A stretch of 39,245 bases of DNA from Chrysochromulina tobinii (GCA_001275005.1 JWZX01003316.1:1-39245); one strand, 5' to 3'. Counted from the first letter of the stretch, positions 1 through 9,151 are shown. Translations and numbers: made by a program. Notes: generated by a model not told the origin, from the letters alone.

Positions 1-165
1 ATTCTCCCAACTCTGGAGACTGTGTACTGTGTTTTTGGTGTGTCTACTTGTTTTTCTCACCACCCCCCCTGACTGGGTATCCACCCCTCAGTTTGTTTCG
101 CTCCACGAAAACAAACGGTTTCGTCACCCGACATTTCCATTTTATAATAAGGATGTATACTACAC
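1..165. other. 3' flank of the MTR4-like gene
   Basis: This is the region downstream of the minus-strand helicase stop codon. It is more T- and A-rich than the coding sequence, with T/C tracts near 50-75 and a short AT-rich stretch near 140-150. It presumably holds the helicase 3' UTR. I see no coding or RNA gene in it. Confidence 0.5.
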
Positions 166-3100
166 TCATGACGACAGGTAGAGCGAGTTGGCGAAGGCGA
201 TGCCACGGTGCACGGCAGCTCGACCGTCGAGGAAGCGCTCACGAAGCGGCTGGTTGCCCAGCGCGCTGGCCGCGTCGGCTAGCTGGAGCAGCATCTCGTC
301 CAGCGCTTTCAGATGCCGCACCAGCGTTCCTTCGTATGTACTTGGACTCAAAAGCCAACATTGTTCAAATGAAGCCCCAGATGCCCATGCGAGCACTGCA
401 GCCACCAGCTCAGTGCTCAGGTCGTCGCGCTCATCCATGCCCACTGTCGGCTCGAGAGCAAATTCTGCCGCGAGGCGCTTGAGGCGCTCATTCGTCTGCT
501 TAATCGCCGCGATGGCTCGATCGAGAGCGGCCGTCGGCAGGGGCAGTGAGTACGACGTCCCAAGCGACGACTTCGCCACCCTCTGGCCGGGCAGCAGACA
601 TGCGAGGACGGCAACCGTCTCTGCAGTGCTGAGCTCATTGAGAACGCCGTCGACGATGACCTCCACGAGGAGCAGCTCGTCCGACGCCTCAATGCAGCAC
701 GCCGCACGTCCCTTGAGGAGCAGCACATCATCGCTGTTGACGTACTCAAGGCGCTCGAGCATCCGACGCATGCATGCGATGCGAGGGTCAGCAGTCTGCG
801 CACAAATATCCTGGGCGACCTCCGACTCGCCCAGGACGCACAGTGCTGCCGATCGCATGCGCGGTTGCGGATCCGCGTCCGCCGCCTTGTCGAGCTGCTC
901 AAGCTCCAGCAGCACCATCCGTGTTTTCCGGCACCGATCGTACGCGCTTTGCAAGCGGCTGCTCCGATGTAGAGGATGCGCGCGAAGTGCGTGCTCCGCC
1001 TCTTCGATGTCGTCGACTAGCCGAAGCAGCACGGGGTCGGCAACGTCCATATGCTCGATCGGGTCGAGGAGCGGCATGGAACCATCAAATCCTTGGAGAG
1101 ACGCATCGAGGGCCAGGGCGACACTTGCACGTGCGTCCGGCTCCTGCAGGTCGCGTGGCATCCACAAGCGCACAGCGGCGAAGTGTCGCACTGCAGAGAG
1201 CGGGACACTCACCACCACCATTTCCCGCTTGGCATCATCACAGATTGCTGCCTCAGTGACTTCCTCAGCAGCGATGCCTCCATCACAGAACGCATGCTTG
1301 CCTATGGGCATCGTCCTCGGCCGCTTTCGCGTCGTCGTTCGGGTCAGCACATGCAGCTGCGAGCTGCCAGGAAGCGGTGGCGCATTTGAACCTTCGCTCG
1401 AGCCAGGCTGGTTGCTCGCAGACGCGGCCGCACCTGCCGTCCCTGGTGCCGATACCAGCACCGCCCAGTCGCGGTTTTCGTGAAGGTAGAGCAGGCGACC
1501 AGGCTGCAGCCACGGCCTCGCGTGACTCCGTAAGCGCCGCTCAAACTGCTCTCCGAGGCGATGCAACGCTGCTCGTTGGAGCAAGTACCTGTCCGCCGAG
1601 TGATGCAACTCGATCTCTGCTGCAGCTTCCGCACGTAAGATGCGCAGCTGCTCTGCGACCGTGTGCCGCCGCGCGGCGCGCCGACGCCGCTCACGGGCGA
1701 GCTGGAAGGTGCGAAATGTGCGTTCTAAGATTGTAAGCGCGCTGACGCCCTCGGTGCGCATGAGCTTGAGCATCGTCGAGAAGCGCAGCGAGAAGCGCGA
1801 ATTGAGCTCTTTGAAGCGCCGGGAGAGCATCTCCTCGCCCTCGTCTGCCGAAAGGTGGTGGCTCATAAGCAGCACAGAATAGCCCTGCGAGTCCTGCCCG
1901 CGCCGGCCCGCACGCCCGCTCATCTGCGTGTACTCTGTCGGCTGGATGAGCCTCGACGTTGTGCCATCGAACTTCTGCGTCGACGCGAACACCACGGTGC
2001 GCGCGGGCAAGTTGAGCCCCATAGCAAGTGTTTCCGTGGCAATGAGTACACGCAGCATCCCCTCCGTGAAGAGTAGCTCCACGACCTCGCGCAGAAGTGG
2101 CAGCAGCCCGGAGTGATGCAAGCCCACGCCCGACCGAAGCAGCGGCAGGAGCGAGGTCACCTGAGCTAGCGAACGATCCTCGTCAGCAAGCATGCTCACT
2201 GCGCGCTCGAAGACTTCCTCGACTGTGGCGATCTCCTGCGGGCTGAGGAGCCGCAGCCCGCTGCCAGGCACCACGCCTCCGTCGCCCGCTGTGGCCTCGG
2301 CGGTGACTGTCGCGGCGGCATTGCGTGCCATCTGCGCGGCAATGAGTTCACACTCCTTTCGGCTGAAGCAGAAGACGATTGCAGGCAGCATACCCAGAGG
2401 GCCGAGGCGGCCTATGACACGAATGACTTCAGCGGCGCGCCTGCGATTCTTCTCGCTGACAGCATGCGGGTCAGGCATCTCTATTGGGGTCGATGCCGCC
2501 CCTCGGCTCCGGATCCTTGGGAGTCCGCCCACGGCGCTCTGCCACTGAGCCTCGTCAAAGCAGCCCTGCTCGTCCTGCACGAGGTGCAGCCCCCCGCCGC
2601 CAAGTGGGCAGACGTAGTGAAGCAGCGGTACTGGGCGATGCATGGTGTGCACCACGTTGATAGGCTGACCGTGCAGAGCTGCTAGCCACTCTGCTACTTC
2701 AAATGCGTTTGGCACTGTCGCCGATAGCAGGACCACTCGAATGGAGTGTGGCAGCAAGATGAGGGACTCCTCGAGCACCCAGCCACGATCTGGGCTTCCC
2801 AGTAGGTGCATCTCGTCAAATATCACCCATTTAACCTCTCGCATTGTCGTCGCCCCTCGGTAAAGCATCACGCGCAATACTTCGGTGGTCATAACAAGGC
2901 ACGACGACTCCTCATCGATTGTGGTGTCACCCGTTACAAGTCCCACATCGCCGAACGCTTCTTTGAGATCGCGATACTTTTGGTTGGAGAGCGCCTTGAT
3001 TGGTGAAGAGTAGATCACGCGCTGACCATCACGTATCGCAGCAGCAATCGCATGCTCAGCACACACAGTTTTGCCAGCGGACGTGTGGGCACACACCAGC

Positions 3101-3249
3101 ACCGACTCTCCGTGATCGATACACGACGTAGCCACGCGCTGAAATTCGTCTAAGGCGAAGGGATACCGGCGTGCTGGCTGCGCAGCTGCGCGGCTCTGGT
3201 GTGGCACTCCCAGCGGCGGACGAGCCACGCTGAAGTCGCACGCGGCCAT
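166..3249 (-). CDS. MTR4: MTR4/HEN2-like DExH-box RNA helicase
   Basis: Predicted 1027-aa Ski2-family RNA helicase. The family unwinds RNA and feeds it 3'-5' into the nuclear exosome. Motifs seen in order: motif I AHTSAGKT (about residue 55), TSPIKALSNQK-like motif Ia (here SSPIKALSNQK), the DExH box as DEMH (about residue 145), SAT motif LLSATVPN, motif VI QMSGRAGRRG (about residue 450), an arch-like insertion with a LQPGRL KOW-type segment, and a C-terminal DSHCT domain ending IAFANSLYL. The segment after SAT (GGGGLHLVQDEQG) resembles MTR4 more than SKI2. The start is the first in-frame ATG (3249); the frame stays open upstream without an ATG. Oddity: after the DEMH box it reads LLGSPDRG where MTR4 proteins usually have YMRDxxRG, and the N-terminal extension is short. 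It could be a divergent paralogue rather than the main MTR4. No intron is needed. Confidence 0.9.
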   Translation of the reverse strand: MAACDFSVARPPLGVPHQSRAAAQPARRYPFALDEFQRVATSCIDHGESVLVCAHTSAGKTVCAEHAIAAAIRDGQRVIYSSPIKALSNQKYRDLKEAFGDVGLVTGDTTIDEESSCLVMTTEVLRVMLYRGATTMREVKWVIFDEMHLLGSPDRGWVLEESLILLPHSIRVVLLSATVPNAFEVAEWLAALHGQPINVVHTMHRPVPLLHYVCPLGGGGLHLVQDEQGCFDEAQWQSAVGGLPRIRSRGAASTPIEMPDPHAVSEKNRRRAAEVIRVIGRLGPLGMLPAIVFCFSRKECELIAAQMARNAAATVTAEATAGDGGVVPGSGLRLLSPQEIATVEEVFERAVSMLADEDRSLAQVTSLLPLLRSGVGLHHSGLLPLLREVVELLFTEGMLRVLIATETLAMGLNLPARTVVFASTQKFDGTTSRLIQPTEYTQMSGRAGRRGQDSQGYSVLLMSHHLSADEGEEMLSRRFKELNSRFSLRFSTMLKLMRTEGVSALTILERTFRTFQLARERRRRAARRHTVAEQLRILRAEAAAEIELHHSADRYLLQRAALHRLGEQFERRLRSHARPWLQPGRLLYLHENRDWAVLVSAPGTAGAAASASNQPGSSEGSNAPPLPGSSQLHVLTRTTTRKRPRTMPIGKHAFCDGGIAAEEVTEAAICDDAKREMVVVSVPLSAVRHFAAVRLWMPRDLQEPDARASVALALDASLQGFDGSMPLLDPIEHMDVADPVLLRLVDDIEEAEHALRAHPLHRSSRLQSAYDRCRKTRMVLLELEQLDKAADADPQPRMRSAALCVLGESEVAQDICAQTADPRIACMRRMLERLEYVNSDDVLLLKGRAACCIEASDELLLVEVIVDGVLNELSTAETVAVLACLLPGQRVAKSSLGTSYSLPLPTAALDRAIAAIKQTNERLKRLAAEFALEPTVGMDERDDLSTELVAAVLAWASGASFEQCWLLSPSTYEGTLVRHLKALDEMLLQLADAASALGNQPLRERFLDGRAAVHRGIAFANSLYLSS

Positions 3250-3405
3250 GGGAAGCGCGCGATGTGACGGAACCGGAAAGCTCTCGGACACGCTTTCGTG
3301 ACGTGGCCCTCGTCGTGGCGGGGAGTGATGCGGGCGCGGTGATTCCAAGGTTCCTCCTCGTTAACTTTTTTTTTTGACGATTTCTGAGTCCCCTACAGGG
3401 TCTTT

Positions 3406-3678
3406 ATGGCCGACACCGGCACATTCGACTCGGCGTTCAGCGTGCTCGTGGACGGCAAGCGCCTGGTCGTCGGTAGCCAGATCTACTCGACGCAGTCGCA
3501 GCTACACCGAGAGAGCCGACCCCGTGCTCCGCCCTCTGTAATTGGTCCAGATCCATTTCCGCAGGCGACGAATGATGCCGACCGGCCGGACATCAAGGCA
3601 TTCTCATATCCGCTGGTTCCCAGCGATTCCAAACCGGCCATCGGCGAAGCAGTGTGGTCATATCCTGGGCGATCGTAA
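3406..3678 (+). CDS. Orphan small ORF, possibly first exon of a gene
   Basis: A 90-codon ATG frame lies 156 bp from the divergent helicase start and begins MADTGTFDSAF. I do not recognise the product. Gene-like features are the ATG at a typical head-to-head spacing, an acceptor-like CCTACAG just before it, and polar residues without low complexity. Right after its stop, another frame stays open (about 3654-3845) with the plausible stretch GRVDELLIRIFFASDEN. The two could be joined by a short intron, for example the GTAAAG donor at about 3674 and a CAG acceptor near 3707, but that intron would be unusually short. It may equally be a non-coding transcript or a decayed gene. Confidence 0.3.
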   Translation: MADTGTFDSAFSVLVDGKRLVVGSQIYSTQSQLHRESRPRAPPSVIGPDPFPQATNDADRPDIKAFSYPLVPSDSKPAIGEAVWSYPGRS

Positions 3679-4148
3679 AGGCCTCAAACTACGAAGCCGC
3701 TACCAGCTGCTGCGCTGGGCAGTACGGCCGTGTGGATGAGCTGCTCATCCGCATCTTCTTCGCGTCGGACGAGAATGTGCTGCCGCATAGACCATATTTA
3801 GCCACCAGTATGTACAGTGCCTGTAATACCTTGTACTGTGAGTGAGTATGACCGCGGACAAGAGCAGAGACGTTGACGCCGACAGCAGTGTGTGTAACGT
3901 GTCGCTTTCGCCGTTGGCATTTGCGCCGCGTGGCGTGTGCTGTCGACCTGATTGTCGGAGGATACTATTGTAAGCAGATTCCGAGCGGTGATCACAATTT
4001 GTCACGGGCGACGTTTCCCGTTATATCTCCCGCGAGTGCGCCGGACGTCTTCGGTCTTGATTACATATAGGGCGCGGTTGGCCGTCGCGGGCCGGGAAAT
4101 CTTGCACGAGCGGAAAATCGAAAAGAAAACTTCGGTGTCTTCACAGGA
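3679..4148. other. Intergenic region, possible second exon of the orphan ORF
   Basis: It holds the unassigned open frame 3654-3845 mentioned for the orphan ORF, then about 300 bp with no convincing coding potential. The last bases before the HMG-box start read TCTTCACAG, which looks like a splice acceptor two bases before the ATG and could end a 5' UTR intron. Confidence 0.35.
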
Positions 4149-4877
4149 ATGGCCGATGCCGTGCACGCTTCGACGACGCTCGCCCCGTCGCCATCCGCAT
4201 CGGATGATGCGGAGCCAACTTCGACTGATGCGGATCCAGCTTCGACGACGCTCGCCACGTCGCCATCGTCTGAGCCTGTGCTGCAAGCGTCCAAGAAGCA
4301 GGGCAGTACGAAGCGCCCCAAGGGCGCGATCGACCGTGCAAAGGGCAAGCAGAAGGCGGTTGACAAGAAGAAGATGGATCTGGCAAAGCGCGAGAAAACT
4401 GCTGAAGGCATGGCTGAACTGCAGAAGAAGGCCAACGAGACGCTCGCCAAGCCGCTTTCGGCCTTCATGCTCTTTGGGTTCTCGCAGCGCGGGATTCTGA
4501 AGAAGCAGAAGGAGCCAATCCGTGAAGTTGTGAAGGCGGTAGGTGAACGATGGATGCTCCTAAGCCATGCTGATCGTGCTAGGTATGAGGCTATGGCTGA
4601 TGAAGAGGCGGCCTACTTACAGAGGCGAGCCGCGCAACCGCCGCCCAGCGTGATCGCGCCGAAGCCCAAGTCGAAGCCCAAGCCCAAGCCCAAGCCCGAG
4701 CCGACCCCCAGCCCCTCAGCACCACAAAATGATGGCGATGCCAAGGCTCAGCCTCACGAGGATGAGGGCCAGGTACAGGTGGATGAAGAGGACGATTGCG
4801 CTGATGTCGCTGAGCCAGCACGTTACAATGGAGATGCGGACGAGCGCGGTGACCCGAACGCCGAAATTTGGGGGTGA
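4149..4877 (+). CDS. HMG-box DNA-binding protein
   Basis: A 242-aa protein with one HMG box at residues about 99-160. It opens with KPLSAFMLF and carries the core aromatic in GERWMLLSHADRARYEAMA. HMG boxes bind and bend DNA or read chromatin. N-terminal to the box is an Ala/Ser/Thr/Pro-rich segment with an internal duplication (ASTTLAPSPS and ASTTLATSPS), then a strongly basic, Lys-rich stretch (about 48-100) that could be a nuclear localisation signal. After the box come a Lys-Pro repeat linker (KPKPKPKPE) and an acidic tail, an arrangement seen in HMGB-type proteins. The start is an ATG preceded by CACAGGA. It is transcribed towards the minus-strand metallopeptidase. Confidence 0.85.
   Translation: MADAVHASTTLAPSPSASDDAEPTSTDADPASTTLATSPSSEPVLQASKKQGSTKRPKGAIDRAKGKQKAVDKKKMDLAKREKTAEGMAELQKKANETLAKPLSAFMLFGFSQRGILKKQKEPIREVVKAVGERWMLLSHADRARYEAMADEEAAYLQRRAAQPPPSVIAPKPKSKPKPKPKPEPTPSPSAPQNDGDAKAQPHEDEGQVQVDEEDDCADVAEPARYNGDADERGDPNAEIWG
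4167..4267 (+). repeat. 29-bp near-perfect direct repeat inside the HMG-box gene
   Basis: Positions 4167-4195 and 4239-4267 match at 28 of 29 bases. The repeat begins GCTTCGACGACGCTCGCC and encodes ASTTLAPSPS and ASTTLATSPS. It lies in the unstructured N-terminal part of the HMG-box protein and looks like a recent in-frame duplication. Confidence 0.85.
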
Positions 4878-5267
4878 CCGGGGATCGAACTGTCATTGTT
4901 CGGGATCGTCTCTGAGGATCTATGTATGCGCATCTTCATCCTATTTCCTATAGCATCGTTTTATGTCTCACGATCGCGTGAGACGAATCGGCAATCGTCC
5001 GCTCGCGTCAGAGCCCGCTCCACGCGCACCCGACCCGGCGCAGTCGACACCCCCCGCGACGGGGTCGGGCTCGTCACGGGCCCGCGACGGGCCTCGTTCA
5101 GGCTCGTCCTTCACCGTCCTACGTGCGGTGTGGCGTGGGGAGCGACGTGCCCGGGCGGGGGGCGCGGGCAAACCCAACCCGCAACAGAGCGAGGCCGCCT
5201 CTCGGCGCTCAGTTTTTGACCGGGTGCCACTGCTCTCCGACTTGAAACTCTGCTTGTTGCGGTCCTG
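4878..5267. other. CpG-rich gap between convergent genes
   Basis: Tail-to-tail gap after the HMG-box and metallopeptidase genes. About 4975-5200 is dense in CG dinucleotides and self-complementary patches: CCCGACCC near 5029 faces GGGTCGGG near 5062, followed by the palindrome CGGGCCCG near 5079. Several frames are open by chance because of the GC content. I see no gene in it. It shares its character with the other convergent gaps in the window. Confidence 0.5.
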
Positions 5268-6761
5268 TCAGGCGCCGCGCGCCGCGCCCACACTACCGCT
5301 ACTGAGGTCTTGGGCGGGTTGGGGTTGGGGCTGTGGAACCTCAGGGTGAGGCTGTGGAATGAGGCTGGAGGGGCTGGGGGTCGCTCTCCTAAGGTCCTCC
5401 GCAAACTTGATCACCTGAAGGGCGTCCCGACTTGCCACGTAGCACGCTCGCATCGAGTCACCCTCGACCATCCATTTGTGCCCACTGTAAGTGAAACGCG
5501 TGGAACGCGTGCCCGCTGCCACTTCTCCATATGATTTTGGAGTGCCATCGAGAGTGACCCAGCTCAGCTGGATTGTGTGCGATCCTGCCTGATTATCAAT
5601 CTCAAGAGTGCAAGCCATCTCTTGAACGCCAACTTCGCCATCATCATGACGATCACATTCGGCGATTGTAGGAAGCAACTGGCTCGCCTCGCAGACGGGA
5701 TTAATGAAGATGGGCCGCAGCACGACTGGCTCCGTCTCTGTGGCGTTCACAGAAAAGGATGGGTGTGAGCCGCCGTAAACGCTACCCACGAGGCCGAAGC
5801 CATGCGCATCATACTCGGCGAGGCCGTGTGGCCCCGGCCGGGGCAGTTTCTGTGTTGAGCACACGAACTCTCCATGTGACCCCCAGAACCACATCGACAA
5901 TTCGGCAAAGTACTCCTCGGCGCACGTCGCGGCGTACGCCTTCGAGCCACATGGGCGGCGCCAGAGGCCGCGCGTAATCGTGGAGCGCTCGAAGGCCTCG
6001 ACGATTGCCGCCCGCGTGGTGCGCGGAAGCCCATAGTCCATCAGCGTGTGTGCAAATTCGTGTGTGAGCACGTCTCGACCGGCGTAACGAGGATCCGTGT
6101 CGTGCTCAACCAGGTTTTCCTCGCCGCACGAGCAAATGAGACCGCCCAACCCACGTGTACGCTCGTCGACGGTGAGTTGATCCGCCGAAAGGAGCGGGTA
6201 TCTGTATCCGCGTGCGTTGTCACTGCGCTCCGCCCACACGCCGTGCCGCTCAGTGCGGCGTGGGTCGTTGCGCGCCTCGTCCGCGTAGTCGCCCCGGCGA
6301 CCCCGCAGGTGGGCGTGCTCGGGCAAGTTCGACACTTGCTGGCGACTGCCAACGATGTGAATGGCAGCGCCGCGCCGCCGCAGGCGCGCTGGCACGTCCG
6401 GCGGCAGGTTGCGGAGCATACGGCCAATTCTCTCGGCTGCTATGAAGAGTGCAGCGTCAGTACAGCGAGCGTGCGCCTTGACTGGGATGCCGCGCACGAC
6501 GAGCTGCTTAGAAAAAAATGGATGCGCGCCCGTCGCTGGCGTGATCGTCGGTCGGCGGTGCGACCGACGGCGAGTCCGCTCCAGGGGCTGGGCCGCCTCT
6601 GCTCCAAGCCGCTTGAGCAGATTTGCGTGCGCCCTGTCCGAGGAGAGGATCACCGGCAGCAACTGCGCGCGCATTGCCTGTCCCCGGGAACTGCTCGCCG
6701 CAGCGTCGGGCGCGGTGGAGAGGAATGGGACAAATCGAGGCGGAAGTGGGAGGGCGTGCAT
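5268..6761 (-). CDS. Zinc metallopeptidase (HEXXH) fused to a C-terminal pVHL-beta-like domain
   Basis: A 497-aa protein. The middle resembles a family of secreted-type HEXXH peptidases with an ATLF/gluzincin-like fold: GLGGLICSCGEENL, then the zinc motif HEFAH (about residues 234-238) and a likely third ligand in AEEYFAE (about 282-287). A short EF-hand-like loop (DRHDDGEVGVQE, about 370-381) follows. The C-terminal domain (about 384-452) matches the pVHL beta domain: SWVTLDG, KSYGEV, AAGT, then FTYSGHKW. Positions equivalent to human VHL W88, Y98, H115 and W117 are kept and S111 is Thr. These residues read hydroxyproline in VHL. The tail is Pro/Gln-rich. The start is the first in-frame ATG; N-terminal targeting is unclear and an upstream exon is possible. 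Function as a hydroxyproline-directed protease is inference only. Confidence 0.75.
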   Translation of the reverse strand: MHALPLPPRFVPFLSTAPDAAASSSRGQAMRAQLLPVILSSDRAHANLLKRLGAEAAQPLERTRRRSHRRPTITPATGAHPFFSKQLVVRGIPVKAHARCTDAALFIAAERIGRMLRNLPPDVPARLRRRGAAIHIVGSRQQVSNLPEHAHLRGRRGDYADEARNDPRRTERHGVWAERSDNARGYRYPLLSADQLTVDERTRGLGGLICSCGEENLVEHDTDPRYAGRDVLTHEFAHTLMDYGLPRTTRAAIVEAFERSTITRGLWRRPCGSKAYAATCAEEYFAELSMWFWGSHGEFVCSTQKLPRPGPHGLAEYDAHGFGLVGSVYGGSHPSFSVNATETEPVVLRPIFINPVCEASQLLPTIAECDRHDDGEVGVQEMACTLEIDNQAGSHTIQLSWVTLDGTPKSYGEVAAGTRSTRFTYSGHKWMVEGDSMRACYVASRDALQVIKFAEDLRRATPSPSSLIPQPHPEVPQPQPQPAQDLSSGSVGAARGA

Positions 6762-6961
6762 CGGTCGAGGAGCTCGAAAGCGGCCGCCCGTCGCGGATAA
6801 GATGCGCAAGTGCTCTCGGACAGAGACCTTGCGAAATTGCAGGATCGCCGTCGCAAAGAGCAGAGCGTTTCGCTGAGCACAGCGTTGGAAGGAATAATTC
6901 CTAGGTCCCCTTTAATGGACCTCGAGAAAACCTATTTTGTCGAATCGCGAATCTCGGAAGG
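6762..6961. promoter_or_regulatory. Putative bidirectional promoter (metallopeptidase / J-protein)
   Basis: A 200-bp gap between two divergent ATGs. It contains the palindromic stretch GGAATAATTCC near 6890 and an AT-richer part (about 6885-6945) than the flanking coding DNA. No TATA box is evident. Promoter function is inferred from the head-to-head arrangement. Confidence 0.4.
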
Positions 6962-7984
6962 ATGGTCTGCGGCCTTTTCTTGCTGTGCTCAACCCTCTCT
7001 GCGGCTCACCTGCCATCGCCCGTGCCACTGGCACGCGTCATCGGCATGGGGTCAAGCGCATTGTCGCTCGGCCATTGTCGTCGTTGCGCCGGACTGAGTG
7101 CGCTCGCGCCAGGTGACGACCCTTACGCCATCCTTGGTGTCAATCGCGATGCAAGCGCAAGCCAGATCAAACAGGCGTACCGAAGGCTTGCGCTGCGGAA
7201 TCACCCCGACGTGGCGACCGACGTACCGGACGCGCAGGCCAAGTTTGCTAGGATCGCTGATGCCTACTCTGTGCTCTCCAACGTAGAGACACGTGCCAAG
7301 TATGATCGCACGGGGCGGGGCGGCAGCAGCAGCGGCTACAGCGGCGCAGGCAGCGCGCCGAGATCGTCGAGTTATGGTTCCAGCTCGCCGTCCAACCCGG
7401 CCGCCGCTGCCGCCGCCGCGGAGCGGCAACGCCGCTGGCGCGAGGCCAACCCAACACCGGGTGAACTCGGTGACAGCTTCGGCGCTCTGCTCGGCGACAT
7501 CGCGTCCGCCGTCGGCCAGGTTGTCGGCGGTGGCGACTGGCTCTCGCTGCTTGACGAGCTACAGCTCGCTGAAGGCGCGGAGTTGCAGTCGCTGCTGCGC
7601 TCGACGAACGTCGCCATGCTCAAGGAGGAGCTCGAGAGCGCGCGCTTCGTGCAGAGCTCCTTAAAGACGCGGATAGCGCGGCTAACGTCCGAGGTGCAAG
7701 CCGCCATCGACGACAGGGAAAGCTTCGTGCGAAGTGGCGCCGCGCGCGGCAGCATGGAGCGCTCCATTGAGCGCGACCTCGAGCGCGACCTCAGCCGCCG
7801 CCGCGAACGGCTCGCGAATGCAAGGCGCATGCTGACCCAAGCTGAATCGCGCGAGAGCCGAATCAACGCCCGTCTCGAAGAACTGCGTCGCGGCCCGCCG
7901 CCAAGCAGCCCTCGAGCGGCCCAACGATCGCTCCCCTCCGTCGAGGACGAGCTTCAGCGCTTGAAGCGAGAAATGCGTAAATGA
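6962..7984 (+). CDS. J-domain (DnaJ-like) co-chaperone with N-terminal signal, probably plastid or ER routed
   Basis: A 340-aa protein with a J domain at residues about 53-117 ([16 protein letters not shown] at 81-83, [15 protein letters not shown]). The HPD triad that stimulates Hsp70 ATPase is intact. There is no G/F-then-zinc-finger arrangement, so it is a class III (DNAJC-type) protein. Residues 1-16 ([16 protein letters not shown]) look like a signal peptide, followed by about 35 residues that could be a transit peptide, as expected for secondary-plastid targeting. After a Gly/Ser-rich linker comes [16 protein letters not shown] and then a long charged helix (about 215-340) rich in Arg/Glu, probably coiled coil. 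It is the first of three closely spaced plus-strand genes. Confidence 0.85.
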   Translation: MVCGLFLLCSTLSAAHLPSPVPLARVIGMGSSALSLGHCRRCAGLSALAPGDDPYAILGVNRDASASQIKQAYRRLALRNHPDVATDVPDAQAKFARIADAYSVLSNVETRAKYDRTGRGGSSSGYSGAGSAPRSSSYGSSSPSNPAAAAAAAERQRRWREANPTPGELGDSFGALLGDIASAVGQVVGGGDWLSLLDELQLAEGAELQSLLRSTNVAMLKEELESARFVQSSLKTRIARLTSEVQAAIDDRESFVRSGAARGSMERSIERDLERDLSRRRERLANARRMLTQAESRESRINARLEELRRGPPPSSPRAAQRSLPSVEDELQRLKREMRK

Positions 7985-8129
7985 GTTCGGGAAGAACTCC
8001 GGGCCTTCCATTCCGTGTCAGATTCCACCCAAGGATTCCACCGCGGCGTGGCGGGCTGCTGTGCCCCCTAGACGTGTAGTTCGTGGCGTGACTCGTGTGA
8101 GCTGTGAACGAAAAGGACTTCAACTCTTC

Positions 8130-9151
8130 ATGCGCCTCGTCTCGTTCATTGGTCCCAACTCGCCCAATGCGCAGCAAGTGGGCGTCCTCGTGCCCCTTGG
8201 TGGCGCTGTCGGCACGCACACGCATGTAGTCAACCTGACAGCCGCCTTTGCGGTCGACGGTGGCGAGCTTCTGCACCGTGGCATGCGTCAGCTCTTGGAG
8301 GAGGCCGATACTGGTGGCAGCCTCGATCGTGCCGCTGCGGCTGTCGCGACAGGGCGCTGGCGCGTGCCTCTGGATGCGGTCTCACTGCGGGCTCCGATCT
8401 ACGATCCAGAGAAGGTGTGACGCACGGATTTCCGAAACACAAACGCCTGCTCTTGTGACTGACGCACGCTGTGGACCTGACGCATGCTGTGCAGATCATC
8501 TGTGTCGGCATGAACTATCACGATCACTGCACGGAGCAAAACTTTCCGATCCCAAAGGAGCCGGTCATCTTCAGCAAATTCGCTTCCTCGATCGTCTCCA
8601 ACGGCGAACCACTTCCTCTCGACGAGGAGCTCACGCAGGAGCTCGATTTTGAGGCTGAGCTCGCTATTATCATCGGCCGGACGGGCCGACACATCCCCAA
8701 GGAGCGCGGCCTCGACCACATTGCCGGCTGGTCTGTTGCGCACGACGTGTCTGCGCGCGACTGGCAGATGAAGAAGAACGGCGGCCAGTGGCTCCTGGGT
8801 AAGACCATCGACGGCTTCGCCCCCATCGGCCCATCCATCGTAACGCGTGATGAGGGCGCCCCTTTTTTAGACGCCGGCAATCTCGGCGTGCACACCACGC
8901 TCAACGGCGAGATAGTGCAGAAATCCAACACCCGCGAGCTTATCTTCAAACCAGCCGACATCGTCGCCTTCGTCTCACGCTTCGTCACGCTCAAACCAGG
9001 CGACATGATCTTCAGCGGCACGCCCGGCGGTGTGGGCATTTTCCGCAAGCCGCCGATGTTCCTCAAGGGCGGCGACGAGGTCGTCGTCCATATCGACGGG
9101 CTCGGCAGTCTCACCAACCGCGTCGCCCTCGTGACCCGCGCGAAGCTGTGA
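8130..9151 (+). CDS. FAHD2: Fumarylacetoacetate hydrolase domain protein, FAHD2-like (two exons)
   Basis: Exons 8130-8414 and 8495-9151, with an 80-nt GT-AG intron (8415-8494, phase 0, CTGAC branch-like sequence about 15 nt before the acceptor). Joined, the junction reads YDPEK/IICVGMNYHDHC, matching the FAHD2 family, and the 313-aa length equals human FAHD2 (about 314). The FAH core has the metal-binding acidic residues in LDFEAELAIIIG and AHDVSARDWQ, and the family signature GDMIFSGTPGGVG. Family members hydrolyse or decarboxylate small acylpyruvate-type acids; the exact substrate cannot be read here. The start is taken at MRLVSFIG, where the family normally begins; an in-frame upstream extension exists, but without a good targeting signal. 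Confidence 0.93.

Noticed and set aside
188-1483. 431-codon plus-strand frame opposite the helicase
   Set aside because: It is Ser/Arg-rich and antisense to conserved helicase and DSHCT motifs; a GC-driven chance frame.
4875-4900. tRNA-like B box on the minus strand (AGTTCGATCCCCG)
   Set aside because: The flanking bases do not form a T stem, and no acceptor stem or A box could be fitted around it.
8415-8494. A stop between the two halves of the FAHD2-like protein as evidence of a pseudogene
   Set aside because: An 80-nt GT-AG intron removes it and restores the family sequence exactly.
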